Both the position numbers and the translations under genes were made by a program. A DNA stretch of 64,000 nt from Gracilaria domingensis (Eukaryota; Rhodophyta; Florideophyceae; Gracilariales; Gracilariaceae): positions 40,037 through 104,036 of the forward strand of contig VCMS01000299.1 of assembly GCA_022539475.1 (NCBI GenBank), read 5' to 3'. Under the pieces are notes generated by a model. It made no database searches and was not told the origin of the DNA. It saw only the letters and a list, made by a program, of their open reading frames with translations. Shown piece by piece: positions 20,869 to 32,851 of this stretch. Position 1 is the stretch's first letter, and the number at the start of each line of letters is the position of its first letter.

Positions 20869-22869
20869 TTACTCTGGAGTCCACAGAGCCATCCATGCTG
20901 GATCAGATTCGATTTCTTCAAAAGTTTCACTATCTTCCGCGTTCGACGGCGGCTTCGGATCAGCGGAAACTTCTTTAACAGCTTGGTCTTCCGAGGAAGC
21001 AGCGTTAGCGATGCGCGACGCGCGCGAGGAGTCCTGTCGAGACGGTGCCTGCTTCGGCGTACCTAGATTGTTAGCCAGTTGTCCGGTGTCGACAGCAGTG
21101 GCTTCAGGCGCGTTTATCGCTGCAATCGTACCCTGTTCAGGAGATTCAGTCATTGGCGAACGGTGCTCGACCTGAGGGTCGGTAGTATCACCAATTCTGG
21201 TATCTCCGCGCAGAGCAACACCATTATCAGCCAACGTGGCATCCGTTCCATTACCTGGAGAACAGTGCGACGCCGGAACATCGTTAGCGATCTGATCAGT
21301 ATCACCTCCCGCCTCCTTAGGCGGAGCAACGGTTTCCTTTAGGATATGGGTGGGTGGGTTAACTCGAGTAGAGTTCCTCGAAAGTACTCGAGTACCAGGG
21401 GTATTATCTCGTAATTGAGAGTAACTTTCCAAAGGTAGATCAGTTAAACCTCGATCGGGATGCGGAAGAACAGCAGGGCGCTGCGTCGCAACGTCCGTAG
21501 AAGCGAGTTCCTCCTGTGTAGGATCACCTGAAGCGGCAGGACCAGTAGACAACTCCACGTTTGGATTAGGGGCGAGCGTAAGTCGGTCACGAGAAATACG
21601 TTCGTGTTGATTGTCAATGTCGAGAACGACCGTGTCAGAAGCGACTTCAATAACTCGATAAGGACCATCCGTAATCGGAGACAGCTTATGACGCCGTTCC
21701 TTTTCAGGATTATAGTGTTCTTTGCCTACGAACACGTAGTCATCCTTACGGATTGTAGGTAGCGGACGTCGAATTCGCTTATCGAAGTTACGATTGTAGG
21801 CAAGCTGCGCCTTATCCATAGCCTTCCGGGCAACCGGTACCATCTTCGTTAACCAAGATTTCCAGGCATCCCTGTACTTCCCCGGCGACGGGTACGTCGA
21901 CAGCGTCGGTTCAGCTTCTATTGCAACCGGCGGCGGTCTTCTCGATAAAACCAACTCGAATGGTGATAACGAGGTAACCCGATGAACCTGGGTGTTGTAC
22001 GCGTACGTAATCGCGTCGGTGTACAGGTCCCAGTTCTTGGGATGATCCGCGACATAAGATCGTAATGCGTTCAGCATTGTGCGGTTAAACCTTTCAACAT
22101 GCCCATTACTCTGGGGATGATAAGTTGTCGTGAACAAGTTCTTGATATCCAAGATTCTGCAAACGTCCTGAAAGAACTTCGCAGTGAATCGCGGTCCATT
22201 ATCTGATAACAGATGAACGGGTGGCCCTTATGAAAAGACCCAATGCGTGACGAACGCTTCCGCGACCACGCGAGCGGTGATACGCTTTAACGGAACTGTC
22301 CGTACCAGCTTTGAAAACCTGTCCGTGATAACCAGGAGAAGGCGGTTACCGCGAGCACTCTTGATCAATTCACCAAAGATATCGATAGCGATGAACTCCA
22401 AGGGAGCGCAAGCTGGAAACAGCGACAACTTCTTAGAATACCGTCGAGGTCTGACGTTGTTTCGCGCGCATTCCGTACACGAACGGCGCACTGCATAGCA
22501 GTCGAACGCCATCGCTGGCCAATAGAAATCTCTTCGGAGAGTCAAATAGAGTTTCCTGCCCCCAGGGTGTGCGCCTACTTTGACGTAGTGTGAGAGATGC
22601 AACACCCGATGTTGTAAGGAGTGGGGAACCACGATTTTTGGGTTAGATTCAACCATCCTGACAAGGAATCCCCTGTCGTTAATAAAAAAAGGTATCTTGA
22701 ATCCTCCGTTGAGTCGACCACGAATCTGCGTACAGAAGGCATCCACTTGTTGTTCACGGATTAACTCTTCTGGAGTAATGGGTGCAAATGAACCAGACGG
22801 TAGTTGAGCCGTTTCTGCGGCGAGAATATCTTCGCATACGTTATCCGTAATGTACTCGGCTCCATCCAC
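20869..22869 (-). pseudogene. Integrase region of element A
   Basis: Carries the integrase zinc module (HLSHYVKVGAHPGGRKLY...CTECARN), core blocks (FIAIDIFGELI, VITDRFSKLVRTVPLK, TTYHPQSNGHVERFNRTM), and a C-terminal module with KLSPITDGPYRVIEVASD of the GPY/F type. A long disordered, P/T-rich linker then leads toward the chromodomain. Typical chromovirus layout. Confidence 0.9.
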
Positions 22870-22875
22870 GAGGTC

Positions 22876-24267
22876 TTACACCATGAAACAGGGTATGTCG
22901 AGGTCATCGACTGGTTCTGCTCCACCAGGTGTCCCGAGTCGGGAGAGCGCGTCGACCTGAGTGCTCAGGGTTCCCTTCTTGTAGCGTACATCGAAATCGA
23001 ATTCCGAGAGTCGGAAGCGCCAGCGCATGAGGCGGCCCGAAGGTTCGGATATCTCCATAAGCCAACGGAGTGACGACGAATGGTCCGAATGTACCACGAA
23101 GTGTTTTCCCATGAGATAGGGTCTCAACGTTGATAATGCCCAAACAACGGCAAGACACTCTTTCTCAGAGACCCAGTAATTACGCTCGTGCACGTTCAAG
23201 GAACCAGACCGATATCCAATTGGATGTCGCTCACCATCTTCCGAAGTTTGAAACAGTGCACAACCGACCTGGTTGTTACTGGCATCAGTGTCAACCTCAA
23301 AAGGTAGACCTGGTTTGGGTACAGCCAGCGCAGGCGAAGACGTAGCAGAGTCTACGAGAGACGAAAAGGCAGACGCTTCCGCGTCGCCAAAGGGTTCCAG
23401 TTTGACTGGTTGTCCTTTTCTGAGGAGAGCGTTGAGAGGTGCCGCAACATCTGCGAATTTTGGAACGAACCGACGGTAAACGTTGGACAACCCGAGAAAT
23501 GATCAGAGCTCCGTTTGAGTTGTCGGATGACGCGCTTCCTTCAGCGATTTCACCCTTACCTCATCAACTGAGAGCATCCCAGGACGGATGATGTGTGCCA
23601 AGTATTTCACCGAGTCGGTAAAGAACTCACACTTCTTGAGTTTAAGCGTTATACCCGCGTCTCGCAATACGCGCATTACCTCACGCACATGGGCTAGATG
23701 CTCATCCAGACTATTGGAGAAGGCAATTATGTCCTCCAAATACACCAGGCAAGTACGCCACTTGAATCTCGCTAAGAGAATGTCGATCGTACGCTGAAAA
23801 GTTGCCAACGCATTCGTTAGACCGAAAGGCATCCGATTAAACCGGAAAAGTCCCTGATGACAGACGAAAGCCGTTTTATCCCGGTCTTCCTTCCGTATTG
23901 AAACTTGCCAGTATCCCCAATTGGCGTCAAGGGCTGTGAACAGCGAGGCACTCCCAAGAGAGTCAATGTACTCGTCAATCCGACGGATCGGATAAACGTC
24001 TTTGACGGTCACTGCGTTCAGTCGTCTGTAGTCGATACAGGATCGCCACGATCCATCCGGTTTCGGAACCAATACGACTGGTGACGCCCATGAAGACTGA
24101 GCGGGCTCAATTACACCTGCTCGCAGCATTTTCTCACCTTGAGATTTCTCTTCTTCCCGAGCGGTCGGGCCTGCCCGATATGGGTGTTGTGAAATAGGCC
24201 GTGTGCCTGGTAGAAGATCAATACGGTGTTCCGTGACCCCTATGGTGCCAAGGGAACAATCACACAT
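22876..24267 (-). pseudogene. Reverse transcriptase and RNase H region of element A
   Basis: RT blocks include SSWASPVVLVPKPDGSWR, CIDYRRLNAVTVKDVYPIRR, FRFNRMPFGLTNALATFQ and a YLEDI-type loop. RNase H blocks include VDTDASNNQVGCALFQ and ERNYWVSEKECLAVVWAL. Gypsy type. Confidence 0.9.
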
Positions 24268-24513
24268 GGGAGTAAACTACCTGAGCATATCCCTCAGTTT
24301 CTCCCGATGAGTTCCGGGGACATGACTCAAGTCCAATTTCTCTAACTCCTTGACAGGATCTGTCTGCTCGCATCCCAACAGTAGCGCGTCAACCGAAGCT
24401 ATCGGACGTTAGAGACCGAAATCATCTCCATTGTCTGCCGTTACAGTATCGCCTTCTTCCGAATTTCCGGATAGCTCCTCCCCCTCCCTGGGGTCTAGGA
24501 CGCCGAGAACATC

Positions 24514-25269
24514 CTATATCGGAATCCGTTTCGGCACGAGAGCCTTAGGGTGAGGCAGAAGTGAGCCCAGTGCCTGGTTTTTGACTAACCACTGTGTGGT
24601 TTGGCCAAAGTTATCGACAATTACCTTAAAAGAAGCATCGGGTTCGATAGGAACGACACCGTTGGCCACTGCAAGTTGACGTTGGTTGTACAACGACTCG
24701 GACGATTGGACCACGTGCACTCCGTGTTGTTTGGAGACATACGAGACCCAGCACTGGGATTCCGGTGGAATTGCAACCGATTTCGCAACGCGAAGCTTCG
24801 TCGAAACGCGGTCCATGTTCGTTACTTCCTGAGCGGCAGGTATTGATACCCGCTTCTGGGTTGCCCGCTTGAGCGGTTTCCGAACAATCGGGATAGTAGA
24901 GCCATCCACCATTTCAACGGTTTTCGCCCGAGGGTGTATCGCTTCGACAAAGCGGTCGCAGAAATCACAACCGAGGATAACCGGTGCTGCGAGTGAGTCG
25001 CATACAATGAAGTCGAGCTGAACGACGTAACCGCCTAACCCCACGACGAGGAGAATGTAGCCAACCGTTTTCAACGGGTTATTGTTCGCGTCCGAAATAT
25101 CCAGGGAAGGACCGGAACGAACGAGAGCCCGAAGTACCGGGGGTACAATTCCCGAATTGATTACGTTAGGGTCGGCATCTGTGTCCAGGACAGACAGTTG
25201 TCGAACTATAAACTGGTTGGAAAGGCCGAGGTCAGCGTGAACCTTATAATTCCTCTTGGCTATAACCAA
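24514..25269 (-). pseudogene. Aspartic protease region of element A
   Basis: Contains RQLSVLDTDADPNVI, matching the retropepsin active-site region LDTGAD in position, and a later APVILGCDF block (the ILG motif). It precedes RT on the same strand and has a close counterpart in element B. Confidence 0.82.
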
Positions 25270-25409
25270 GACTCTATCCGGGATACGGAGATTACGGGAA
25301 CGTATCCATGGACGACGCTAAACAGCGAGCTGTTTAGAGTCTGCGTCTGCAGCCTGTCTCCTTGTCAGGATTCGGACTGCGGAGTGAAGCTTCGGCGCCT
25401 CGGGCGTCT

Positions 25410-27568
25410 TCAACTTCGGCTCAGAAGACGACCCTCCCGTGGGGGAGACTCCCAAACTAAGTTTTTCGAAACGGAAGTCGCCGGATTCGGCAAATTATCT
25501 CCGTTCCTGGGTCCAGGTAGAGCCTCTCGTGCGGGTGCGCGCGCTTTTACCTGTTCCTCAAGGTTCCGAGCTTCTTCGGTCTTCTTGTCTTTCCCTGTAT
25601 CAGGGGCGCCTAGAAAGGCCTTCATGGCTTCATATGAGGCTCTCCGAACACGAGATTTCTCAGCTGGCGTGAGCGACTCGTACTGCACGAGGATACTCGA
25701 CATCTCCGGAGCGGGCAACATACACGCAGGTGATATGTGACCGTGTCGGTAACAGAAATGACAGATGGTCGACGTCGACTTCTCGGGTAACCGATAACCA
25801 TCTTCACGACGCTGTGGAGCGGTGCCCACCCAACCGGGGCGGTAAAAACGAGAACGGTTGGACGCATGAGCAAGCGGTGCCGCGGGTACGCGAGCTCTTC
25901 CTGCATACAGATCAGGGTCACCCTCAGGGGTCTCAACCGATGATGACGGTAACTCTGACGTTCCGAATGAGTCCGGATTGCTTCCCACGAAGTGCACATG
26001 ATCTATACCCGGCTTCACGGAGTTTCCACTCAGCATGGATGAAGATGGAACTGACCCTTCGGCGAACAACGCCTTAGACCGGCGCCTCGGTTCTTGTCGA
26101 GCACGAAGCGTTTCAAGCTTTGCCTGGGCATACTGGACGAGCGCCAGGTAAGTGAGTCGACGCTTTTCATAACGGTGACGAGCCACCAAAGCCCGTATCG
26201 CGGGGTCAAGTCCATCCACGAACATCGTGCATCTCTCTTGAGCAGAGTACACATTTCCACAGCGATGAAACGCTTTATTCAAACGAGTTGAATATCATAT
26301 GATACCGTTTCGATATCACCAGGCTTCTGCTTGGTATCTCGGAGAGCGAGGATCGCGTTTTGGATCGCTTTGGCAGTTTCGTACGACCTGAGAAGGTACT
26401 GTATCGCTTCTGGCCAACAAGTAACTCCACCTTCGGAGGCTCTCGAGGAACCTCGAACAGAATTAAATTGATCCTCCGCCATACCGGATAAGAAGTACGG
26501 TAAAGCGAGATACGCTTGAGCGTCACTCATCCCGAGTATATCGGCTTCCCGAACGAACTGAGCGAGAAATTCTAACACCACGATTGGGTCTTCGCCATCG
26601 AATTTCGTTTGCATGGCGATGTATAATCGCTTGATGTAGTCTTTCACCTTACCGGTGCTTCGCGAACCGCGGTCAGACGAAGAATGGTTCAGTCGGTATT
26701 AACGATAGAAAAGCAGCTTCCTGTATAAAGGATTCGTTAGTTTCAACTCTTTTAAGCCAAGATGGCGCCTACCCTTCTCGCGGGTGCGAATAGCCCCTTG
26801 AGTGGCTTGCGTCGCTCTCGACTTTGTAGCACGGGACCGCGTGCGATGTCGACGACCATCGTCCTCGCTGTCAGACGAGTCGGACGACTACTCCACAGAG
26901 CCAATGCTTGAGTCGGTACTCGACGAATCTGAATTGTAACGGACTTCCTTCTTGGAACTTCTGTGTCCCTTAACCGGCGAACGGTGTGTCGAATGCTTCG
27001 AGCCTTCATCTTCTTCATCTTTCGCGTTAACCGCGGTATCCATACGGATGATTTCCTCAAGGAAGTTCAACCGGACACGTAAACGGTTCAATTCGTCACG
27101 ACATTCCTGCATGAAGGAGCGGTACGTTTCGACAAACGTTGCTTGGGAACCCAGATTTTCCAGAATGGAATTCACGTCACGTCGCAGAAGGCGTATGTCT
27201 TCTGAGAGGTACCTAAGCTGGGCCTCATCCACCTTCCTACAAAGGGACTGGACATCCTCGAAGAGGGAACTCTGAGCGAGTTGACTCACTCTGAGTTGCG
27301 CCTCCAAGAGGTTAAATTCAGATGCGCCAGTGACAGTTGGCTGAGCCGCAGACGGCGTTTTCACAACAGGTAGAGCTTCCGCTGTAGCAGCGATCGCCAA
27401 TGGCGCAGACGCGACCGAGGATGCTCTTCGGGTCACCAGGGTCGGTTCAGCACGGTTCAAGTCTTCCGGGACGGACAGCCGGGATCGCAGCAGGGCAGGC
27501 GGTACTGCAGATGAACCTCTCACAGGGCGGTTGGTGCCAGATCGGGATACCTGATCACGTGTAGGCAT
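25410..27568 (-). pseudogene. gag region of element A
   Basis: The N-terminal part is disordered and then a coiled coil (RYLSEDIRLLRRDVNSIL). The capsid-like part has FDGEDPIVVLEFLAQFVREA and LALPYFLSGMAEDQFNSV. The nucleocapsid part has a CCHC knuckle CHFCYRHGHISPAC. Element B has the same parts in the same order. Confidence 0.85.
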
Positions 27569-27734
27569 CGGAAACGATATGAATCGATTTCGATACTTCC
27601 AAGGGCGGGGATAATAAAACGAGACAACTGAAAACCAGTGTTCCCAACAACTAAACCTTCAAGACTTCCAATCGGAAACACTTCCAAATCGGAATCAATT
27701 CAAGAACGAATCCCTTGTAAGTCGGAAGACCACT

Positions 27735-28713
27735 TGTAGAGCAAATCCCACTTGGGAGAAATGACACTCAAGGCGCTCGAATCCTTGCTCCCTTGGGAGG
27801 TAGACTCAGCAGAAGAGCCCTCCGTATACGGATAGCGCGGGTGTAAAACCGGCCGTACTTGGGAAATACCCCGGAGGTGACGGCGGGAATCGCCAAGAGG
27901 AGATCTGTAAGCAAACGTCCGAGAGTCGGAGATCTCTGATCGGAGGCGGAAATGGAGGAACCCAGGTCGACGGGGTGCCTCGAAAAAGAGGGAAAAGATA
28001 GGGAAAAGGATGGGAAAAAGGGGAAAGGAAAGAAAAGAAAAAGGGACAAACCCGAGGGCGGGATCATGCGACAAGCGGCAACAGACCCGGGCCGAGGGTG
28101 ACGATGTGTATTGAGCCCACGTAGCAGACCTCTATACAGAGTCGATACAATATCTGAACACCAGAGTAACAGACACCTGCAAATAAATTTGCGAACACAG
28201 TCCGAAGACAAACGTAGTGTTAGATCACGGTACCTGAGTGATCCCTTGGGGATGAAATAAGCGAAACCGTACGCGGTGACCCTCCTGACGGAGTTGTGCA
28301 CTACGCGCAGGCGCTCAAGTCAGAGCCGCGGACAAGGTTGAGTTTACTTTGTGGTGGTGACGGCGAGGTCGCCATCACCTAAGTAGGTTTCCACAAATTA
28401 AACTAAATAATTAAACTAAATAGCGCCAAATACGGCAGAGCCACACACGTGTTGCACTTGTGCAGACCCGCCTTAGCGGCCACTAATTCTAAAAACCAAT
28501 CCAATTTTCTCTGTAACAGAGCCAATCCATACACGCGTACACGCGATCCACTGCCACAACCAGTTACCAATCCATCAAACCCATCGGGTGCCGCCATGCC
28601 ATATGGTGTCAAAATGGCACTTAAATTCATAACCTTGCTGTAGAGGCGACTCGGAGAGCCGAGGTGTTATGAGACGGAACACGTCACAAACGCGAAATCG
28701 CGATTGCTCCACA
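27735..28713 (-). repeat. 5' LTR of element A
   Basis: 979 bp, about 96.6% identical to the left LTR. A C- and T-rich stretch read from the minus strand near 27960-28060 lies in its transcription-start half. Confidence 0.95.
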
Positions 28714-29044
28714 CGTGACTTCCTTTAGGGAAGCATTGTAAGTAGTCTACACGCTAGTCTCTGGATGCGCGGCGATAAGTTGGCTGCAGGATTCGAGTGC
28801 ATTTGGCTGTTGTTACGCTTTAGTTGTTTGCGTTCAGTGGTGTTCAAGCCTCTCGTTCCGATATTTGTTTTTTCAACTCGGCAATTGTTTCCCAAATGGG
28901 TTTTATTATTTTTTAGTGGATTGTGGACCTACGTTGGTCATTCAGTATTGTTGGTTGTTCTACACTGCGCTCTCTCCTTTGCGGAAAGAGACAAGTTCAA
29001 AACTCTGTTACTTTTCGCGATGTTTGCTACCAAAGTGACGTCCA

Positions 29045-29527
29045 GACTAGTCTTAGCACAAGAAAACAGTCAAGATCTTTCATTTAAGGCTACCGCTCGG
29101 CTTAGACGACGAACAATCGACACTAGTAAACAGATGTTTATCTGCTGCGCATCATTATTTTCAAAGCTTTATTCTAAACTCCATGAAAAAGGGCAATGAC
29201 TTACGTCTCATTTGTAATCTTTCGTTTTGCACAATCGTTTATTCCAAACAAAATAAGCACAGATAAAATTACGATGAGTTTTGGGTTTGTTTCTAAGCAA
29301 ATAAAAACAATATATGGAGCGACTAGAATCAATTTGGAGGCTAGAGACGCATCCATACTTTCTGAAAAGAGCGAAAGCGATGAATAGTGTAAAGCATCAT
29401 TGCTGTAAATTTCATTTATGTTTAGGACCTATGTAGAGAAGCAAGCTGTGTTTTCGAAGCCCTTAATACCAAATCGAATCTTATCAAGTTTTGGTACGAT
29501 TCGCAGTTTTCTTTAGTTCGTAGAATA
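29045..29527 (+). other. Residual internal DNA of element F
   Basis: Begins with the presumed primer-binding site (CTAGTCTTAGCACAAG, shared with E at 2566). It then shows a short peptide-level match to E's leader region. No other coding signal. Confidence 0.45.
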
Positions 29528-30939
29528 TGTTGGCTGTAATCAAGGTCAAGAAGAATACTGTGAAGAAGATGAGAGTACAGCTTGTTTAAAGCTACTTCCA
29601 TCAGCATGGCGCGGATTTGCGTGATACTTCGATTCTCTTTTGGTGACGATTGATTGGATGGCGTCTACACACAATAAGAGCCCGTCCCAGAACCCAGAAC
29701 CGTAATCCTCGAAGAGAGACTGATGAAAGGTAGGGCAAACCTTCCCATCAGAGAAAGAGGGCGGCTTGGTAGAATCCAATGTGAAGAAAAGAACGAAGGA
29801 CTCTGGGGAAACGAAAGCGGGTCGGAGATGAAGGAGTGCAAGACCTTTTATAATGAACTGCGTAATTAAGCACGGATTAATGGTTGGTATGGTCATAGAA
29901 ACTCGTGGATATTTCTGACTAGAATACATTGCTGGACACATTATATGAAAATAAAGCTATAATTACAGCTATTATTTCATTGGACGCGGCACTTGTATAA
30001 CACAAGCGCCCCAAAAACGAAGGCATGCAGTTAGCAGCAATGATTTTATTGGTGGAAACTGCAGTTACCCCTACCTATTGGGTAGAAGGGGTGCGCTGTA
30101 GGGACCTAGTAACTAGTATGCATTAGTGCATTTTTATCTCATAGGGCATGGTACTAAACTCTATATAAAGGGTCGCAGAGACGCCTAGCGGTGTCTCGAC
30201 CGAAGACAACATTGCATTCAACATTTTCTGACCTACCTCAACGTTTCTCAACTTCATTGGGCAGTGTATATAAGTAAGTTATTAATGTATTTAGGCCTTC
30301 GTGCCTCACTAACCTTGTTTGTGCTTGCGAGCTTTGTGTGAGCACTGCTGTTCTCATCTTAATACCAGGACCGGTCAAAGCGTCCAAGGCGTTGACGAGA
30401 ATCGGGTGATGTATACCAAGGGCTTCTTTGTCGTCAGTGAACCCCACCGAAGCTTCGGCTCGACAACGGTGTCGGTCGAGAGACCAGGGGCTACACGGAC
30501 CTAGTTGCTGGACGGGAAGCTGTCCGTCGGGATTTCAGTTGAGCGCCGCGTAACGTCTTCTGCGAGAGACTAGCTTGGGCGTCGAGTGAAGACTTATTTT
30601 CAGTTAGGAACTCTCCTTGGGAAATCTCGTAGGAAGTCTATACGCTTGTATCTGGATGCGCAGAGATAAGTTTGGCTGCAGAATTTGCGTGCATTTTGTT
30701 TTTATGCTTCGTTCTGTTCTTCTTATTCGGTGGTTTTCATACCGTCTTGTTCTTTGTTTTCTTTTCTTACTTCGAAACTTTCTTTGGAGTATATTCCGTT
30801 TATTTGTTCGGTAGATTTTGGGCTCACGTTGATCATTTTGTGTGGCTAGTCGTTCTATTTTGAGCTTCTTCTTCTGCTGCGAGGGACAGGTACAAGGGTT
30901 TGTAACCACCTGCGTATTTAGTCACTGAAATGAAGTCCA
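29528..30939 (+). repeat. Right F LTR
   Basis: About 1.41 kb, TGTTGG...GTCCA, aligned in patches to the left F LTR over its full length. A TATA-like box lies in ACTCTATATAAAGGG near 30160. Boundaries are accurate to a few bases at the right and less so at the left. Confidence 0.6.
29546..29941 (-). CDS. Small conserved ORF inside the right F LTR
   Basis: 131 residues. It shares VCPTF...GFWDGLLLCVDAIQSIV with the ORF at 14883-15095. Antisense to F. Function unknown. Confidence 0.35.
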   Translation of the reverse strand: MCPAMYSSQKYPRVSMTIPTINPCLITQFIIKGLALLHLRPAFVSPESFVLFFTLDSTKPPSFSDGKVCPTFHQSLFEDYGSGFWDGLLLCVDAIQSIVTKRESKYHANPRHADGSSFKQAVLSSSSQYSS

Positions 30940-32375
30940 TAAATACTTTTGTTAGAGTACGGGGCGGCTGAAAAAGGTTAATTGTGAAGAATTTGTACAA
31001 ATATCTCGAACGAAACCAATTTTCTTGGTTGAAACAAATTTATTACGGGAACGAAGTAGAACCTGAGGTCTTCGTGTCTGGTTCTATTTTGAAGCATTTT
31101 CTGTCTATTAGTCGCGCTCTTACAAATACAAGGAAGAATAAAGGCACTCATCATTGACTACCAATGTTGATCAAAACCGCTCCAATTTGTTTTTGTTGCG
31201 CCTTGGGACTATTTTTTACAGATATTTCGGCACTTCTATACTTCTCAGCAAAGTAATATCTAACAGTATTTTATCACTTAATTCTGTGCATTTATGTGTG
31301 CCTTTACACAAAAAAGAGAAAGGTTTTGCAACCATGTATAGAGAAAAGCGTACAGACATAATTATCAGTAACTTTACAATATTGTGGCTGCCATTTTTCG
31401 TAAGCAAATGGAACGGCGCGGGTGGTGACAAAACCAAGGAGAGCAACACAGCAAATGCCCGAGAGTACCAGCTTAAACTGCGAAAGATAATACGGTAGCT
31501 CAGCGATAAACGCAACAGCCGCACAACAGAACTGAAGCCACACGGCCGGTCTCAATGTTCACGTCGAAATCAGCAACCGACGACAGAGACGCAGGCCAAG
31601 TAGCTAGCAGACGCACCGCACGTCCCACGTTCGTAGGGGGAACAAGGGCGTCGGTACGATGAGAACCGTCGCAGTGTGCAGACGAGCCCAACGGGGGGCC
31701 GCACACTACAACTTCAAGGAAGAGGGCGGGAGACCGAGCCGCCCGTAGAGAGAAAGGAAGGGGAAGGGGGAGAAAGTTGATGGCAGGGAAGCACAGACCG
31801 TGCTAAAGGGAAGTGGGGATGCCAAAAAGGAGTGTCGACGACAGAGAGGGAGAGGGATGAGAGAGGTTGGGGGGTCGTCGTGAGGGGAGAAGTGGTCTGC
31901 CCGAGTCGAGTTGGCGGTGAGCGTTCGAACTCGGGGGTTTATATGTACAATTGCGATGCTTCGTATACCCTAAGTCGTAGCCTGATTATCTGCTTCCAAC
32001 AAAAACCCTATCCTGCTTACCATATCCATAGTAGGGAGTGATGTCACTCTACGGTTCTTCATTATTTAGGTCGGTGGTTGGCTAGATTTCATCTGGCTAC
32101 TTAGGTTCTCAATTAATTCTTCGGGTGATATCCGTCTTCCACATGATACCCTAGTATTGGTTCTATTCGCTTCGTTATGTTCATTTCTAACTGATCATTG
32201 CTGATCTGGCGTGGGGGCGTCTGCCGGTTCTTCTGGTATTATCCATGTGGACTTGTTAACATGCTGTCTTTTCGGTTACCTCTTGTCGTATATCACATGC
32301 CAAAACAGACCTTTCTTAACCTCGTCGTCAGACCTCAAAAATTCATCTTCGACTTCTTTCCCCATCATTGTTACA
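30940..32375. other. Stretch without a recognisable gene
   Basis: AT-rich to 31500, then purine-rich to 31900. A GGGGTTTATATG box near 31935 and the DNA before it resemble in style the promoter part of the element D LTR, so an old LTR piece is possible. Nothing in it supports a coding region. The small ORF at 32376 follows. Confidence 0.4.
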
Positions 32376-32780
32376 ATGTCAACCACGAAAGAAGTGCTAG
32401 CTACTGTTACAGACGACGATACGGACCGTTCTGACGTTCCGGTTGCAAAATCGACATGCGTTATTGAACATGAGCCTAAAGAGGTAACCGCAGATACAAT
32501 CCAGTGTGAAGAGGACGCCGCGCTCGCCGAAGAAAACGACGACAAAGAACGTACCGAAGACCAGCTATTCGCGTGTGAGGAGGCCCTGTATGACTTTCTT
32601 TTCAAGCGTGGAGTGTCGATGGATGAGCTAAAGGAAAACCTTAGCGAGCTCCCCGAACTATTCGTGCGCGGGATTGGTGCTAGGCTGACGCTTTCGATGA
32701 TGGTGCTGCGCTCTCCCTCCCGCGCACGTGCGCTCCATCTCGTTCATGCCGCTGTCAAAGCGATGTTGTTGACTAATTGA
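32376..32780 (+). CDS. Hypothetical small protein
   Basis: 134 residues from ATG at 32376 (context ACAATG). I chose this start because the frame upstream lacks charge bias and reads like untranslated DNA. The first 60 residues are acidic and disordered (DDDTDRSD, CEEDAALAEENDDKERTED). The C-terminal half looks helical (ACEEALYDFLFKRGVSMDEL, then ELFVRGIGARLTLSMMVL). No family recognised. It is followed by the stem-loop repeat array. It could be a lineage-specific host gene or part of an old mobile element. Confidence 0.45.
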   Translation: MSTTKEVLATVTDDDTDRSDVPVAKSTCVIEHEPKEVTADTIQCEEDAALAEENDDKERTEDQLFACEEALYDFLFKRGVSMDELKENLSELPELFVRGIGARLTLSMMVLRSPSRARALHLVHAAVKAMLLTN

Positions 32781-32851
32781 TACTCTCTCACCCTTTCTTC
32801 CTCTTGCATTAAATTGAGTTTGGAATTGTACTGGTACTTACGGCGCGGCGC

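Larger units (their letters stand above)
16416..28713 (-). mobile_element. Chromovirus A with an antisense gene (fossil)
   Basis: 12,298 bp. Two LTRs of 979 bp each (16416-17394 and 27735-28713) differ at about 33 positions (about 96.6% identity). Exact target duplication CGTGA at 16411-16415 and 28714-28718. On the minus strand the order is gag, protease, RT, RNase H, integrase, linker, chromodomain. The polypurine tract (complement of CATCCCCCTCCTTACG) abuts the left LTR. The primer-binding site TGGTCTTCCGACTT follows the right LTR in element sense. A separate gene on the plus strand fills 17471-19330. Broken, with roughly ten breaks spread over its genes. Inserted into the left LTR of F. 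Confidence 0.95.
14838..30939 (+). mobile_element. Strongly diverged LTR element F (fossil, split by A and G)
   Basis: Two related blocks of about 1.41 kb each, TG...GTCCA. The left one is the sum of 14838-15619, 16108-16415 and 28714-29044. The right one is 29528-30939. Shared landmarks include the ACTCTATATAAAGGGTC-type TATA region, CAACATT...CCTACCTCAAC, GAGCCCCACCG-AGCTTCGGCTCG, and TCTGGATGCGC-G-GATAAGTT. Only about 480 bp lie between them. After the left LTR comes CTAGTCTTAGCACAAG, as in Copia element E, and then a peptide segment like E's leader (LVLAQE...TARLRRR). Copia kinship is inferred. Broken and old: the LTRs differ by roughly 30%. Confidence 0.65.
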
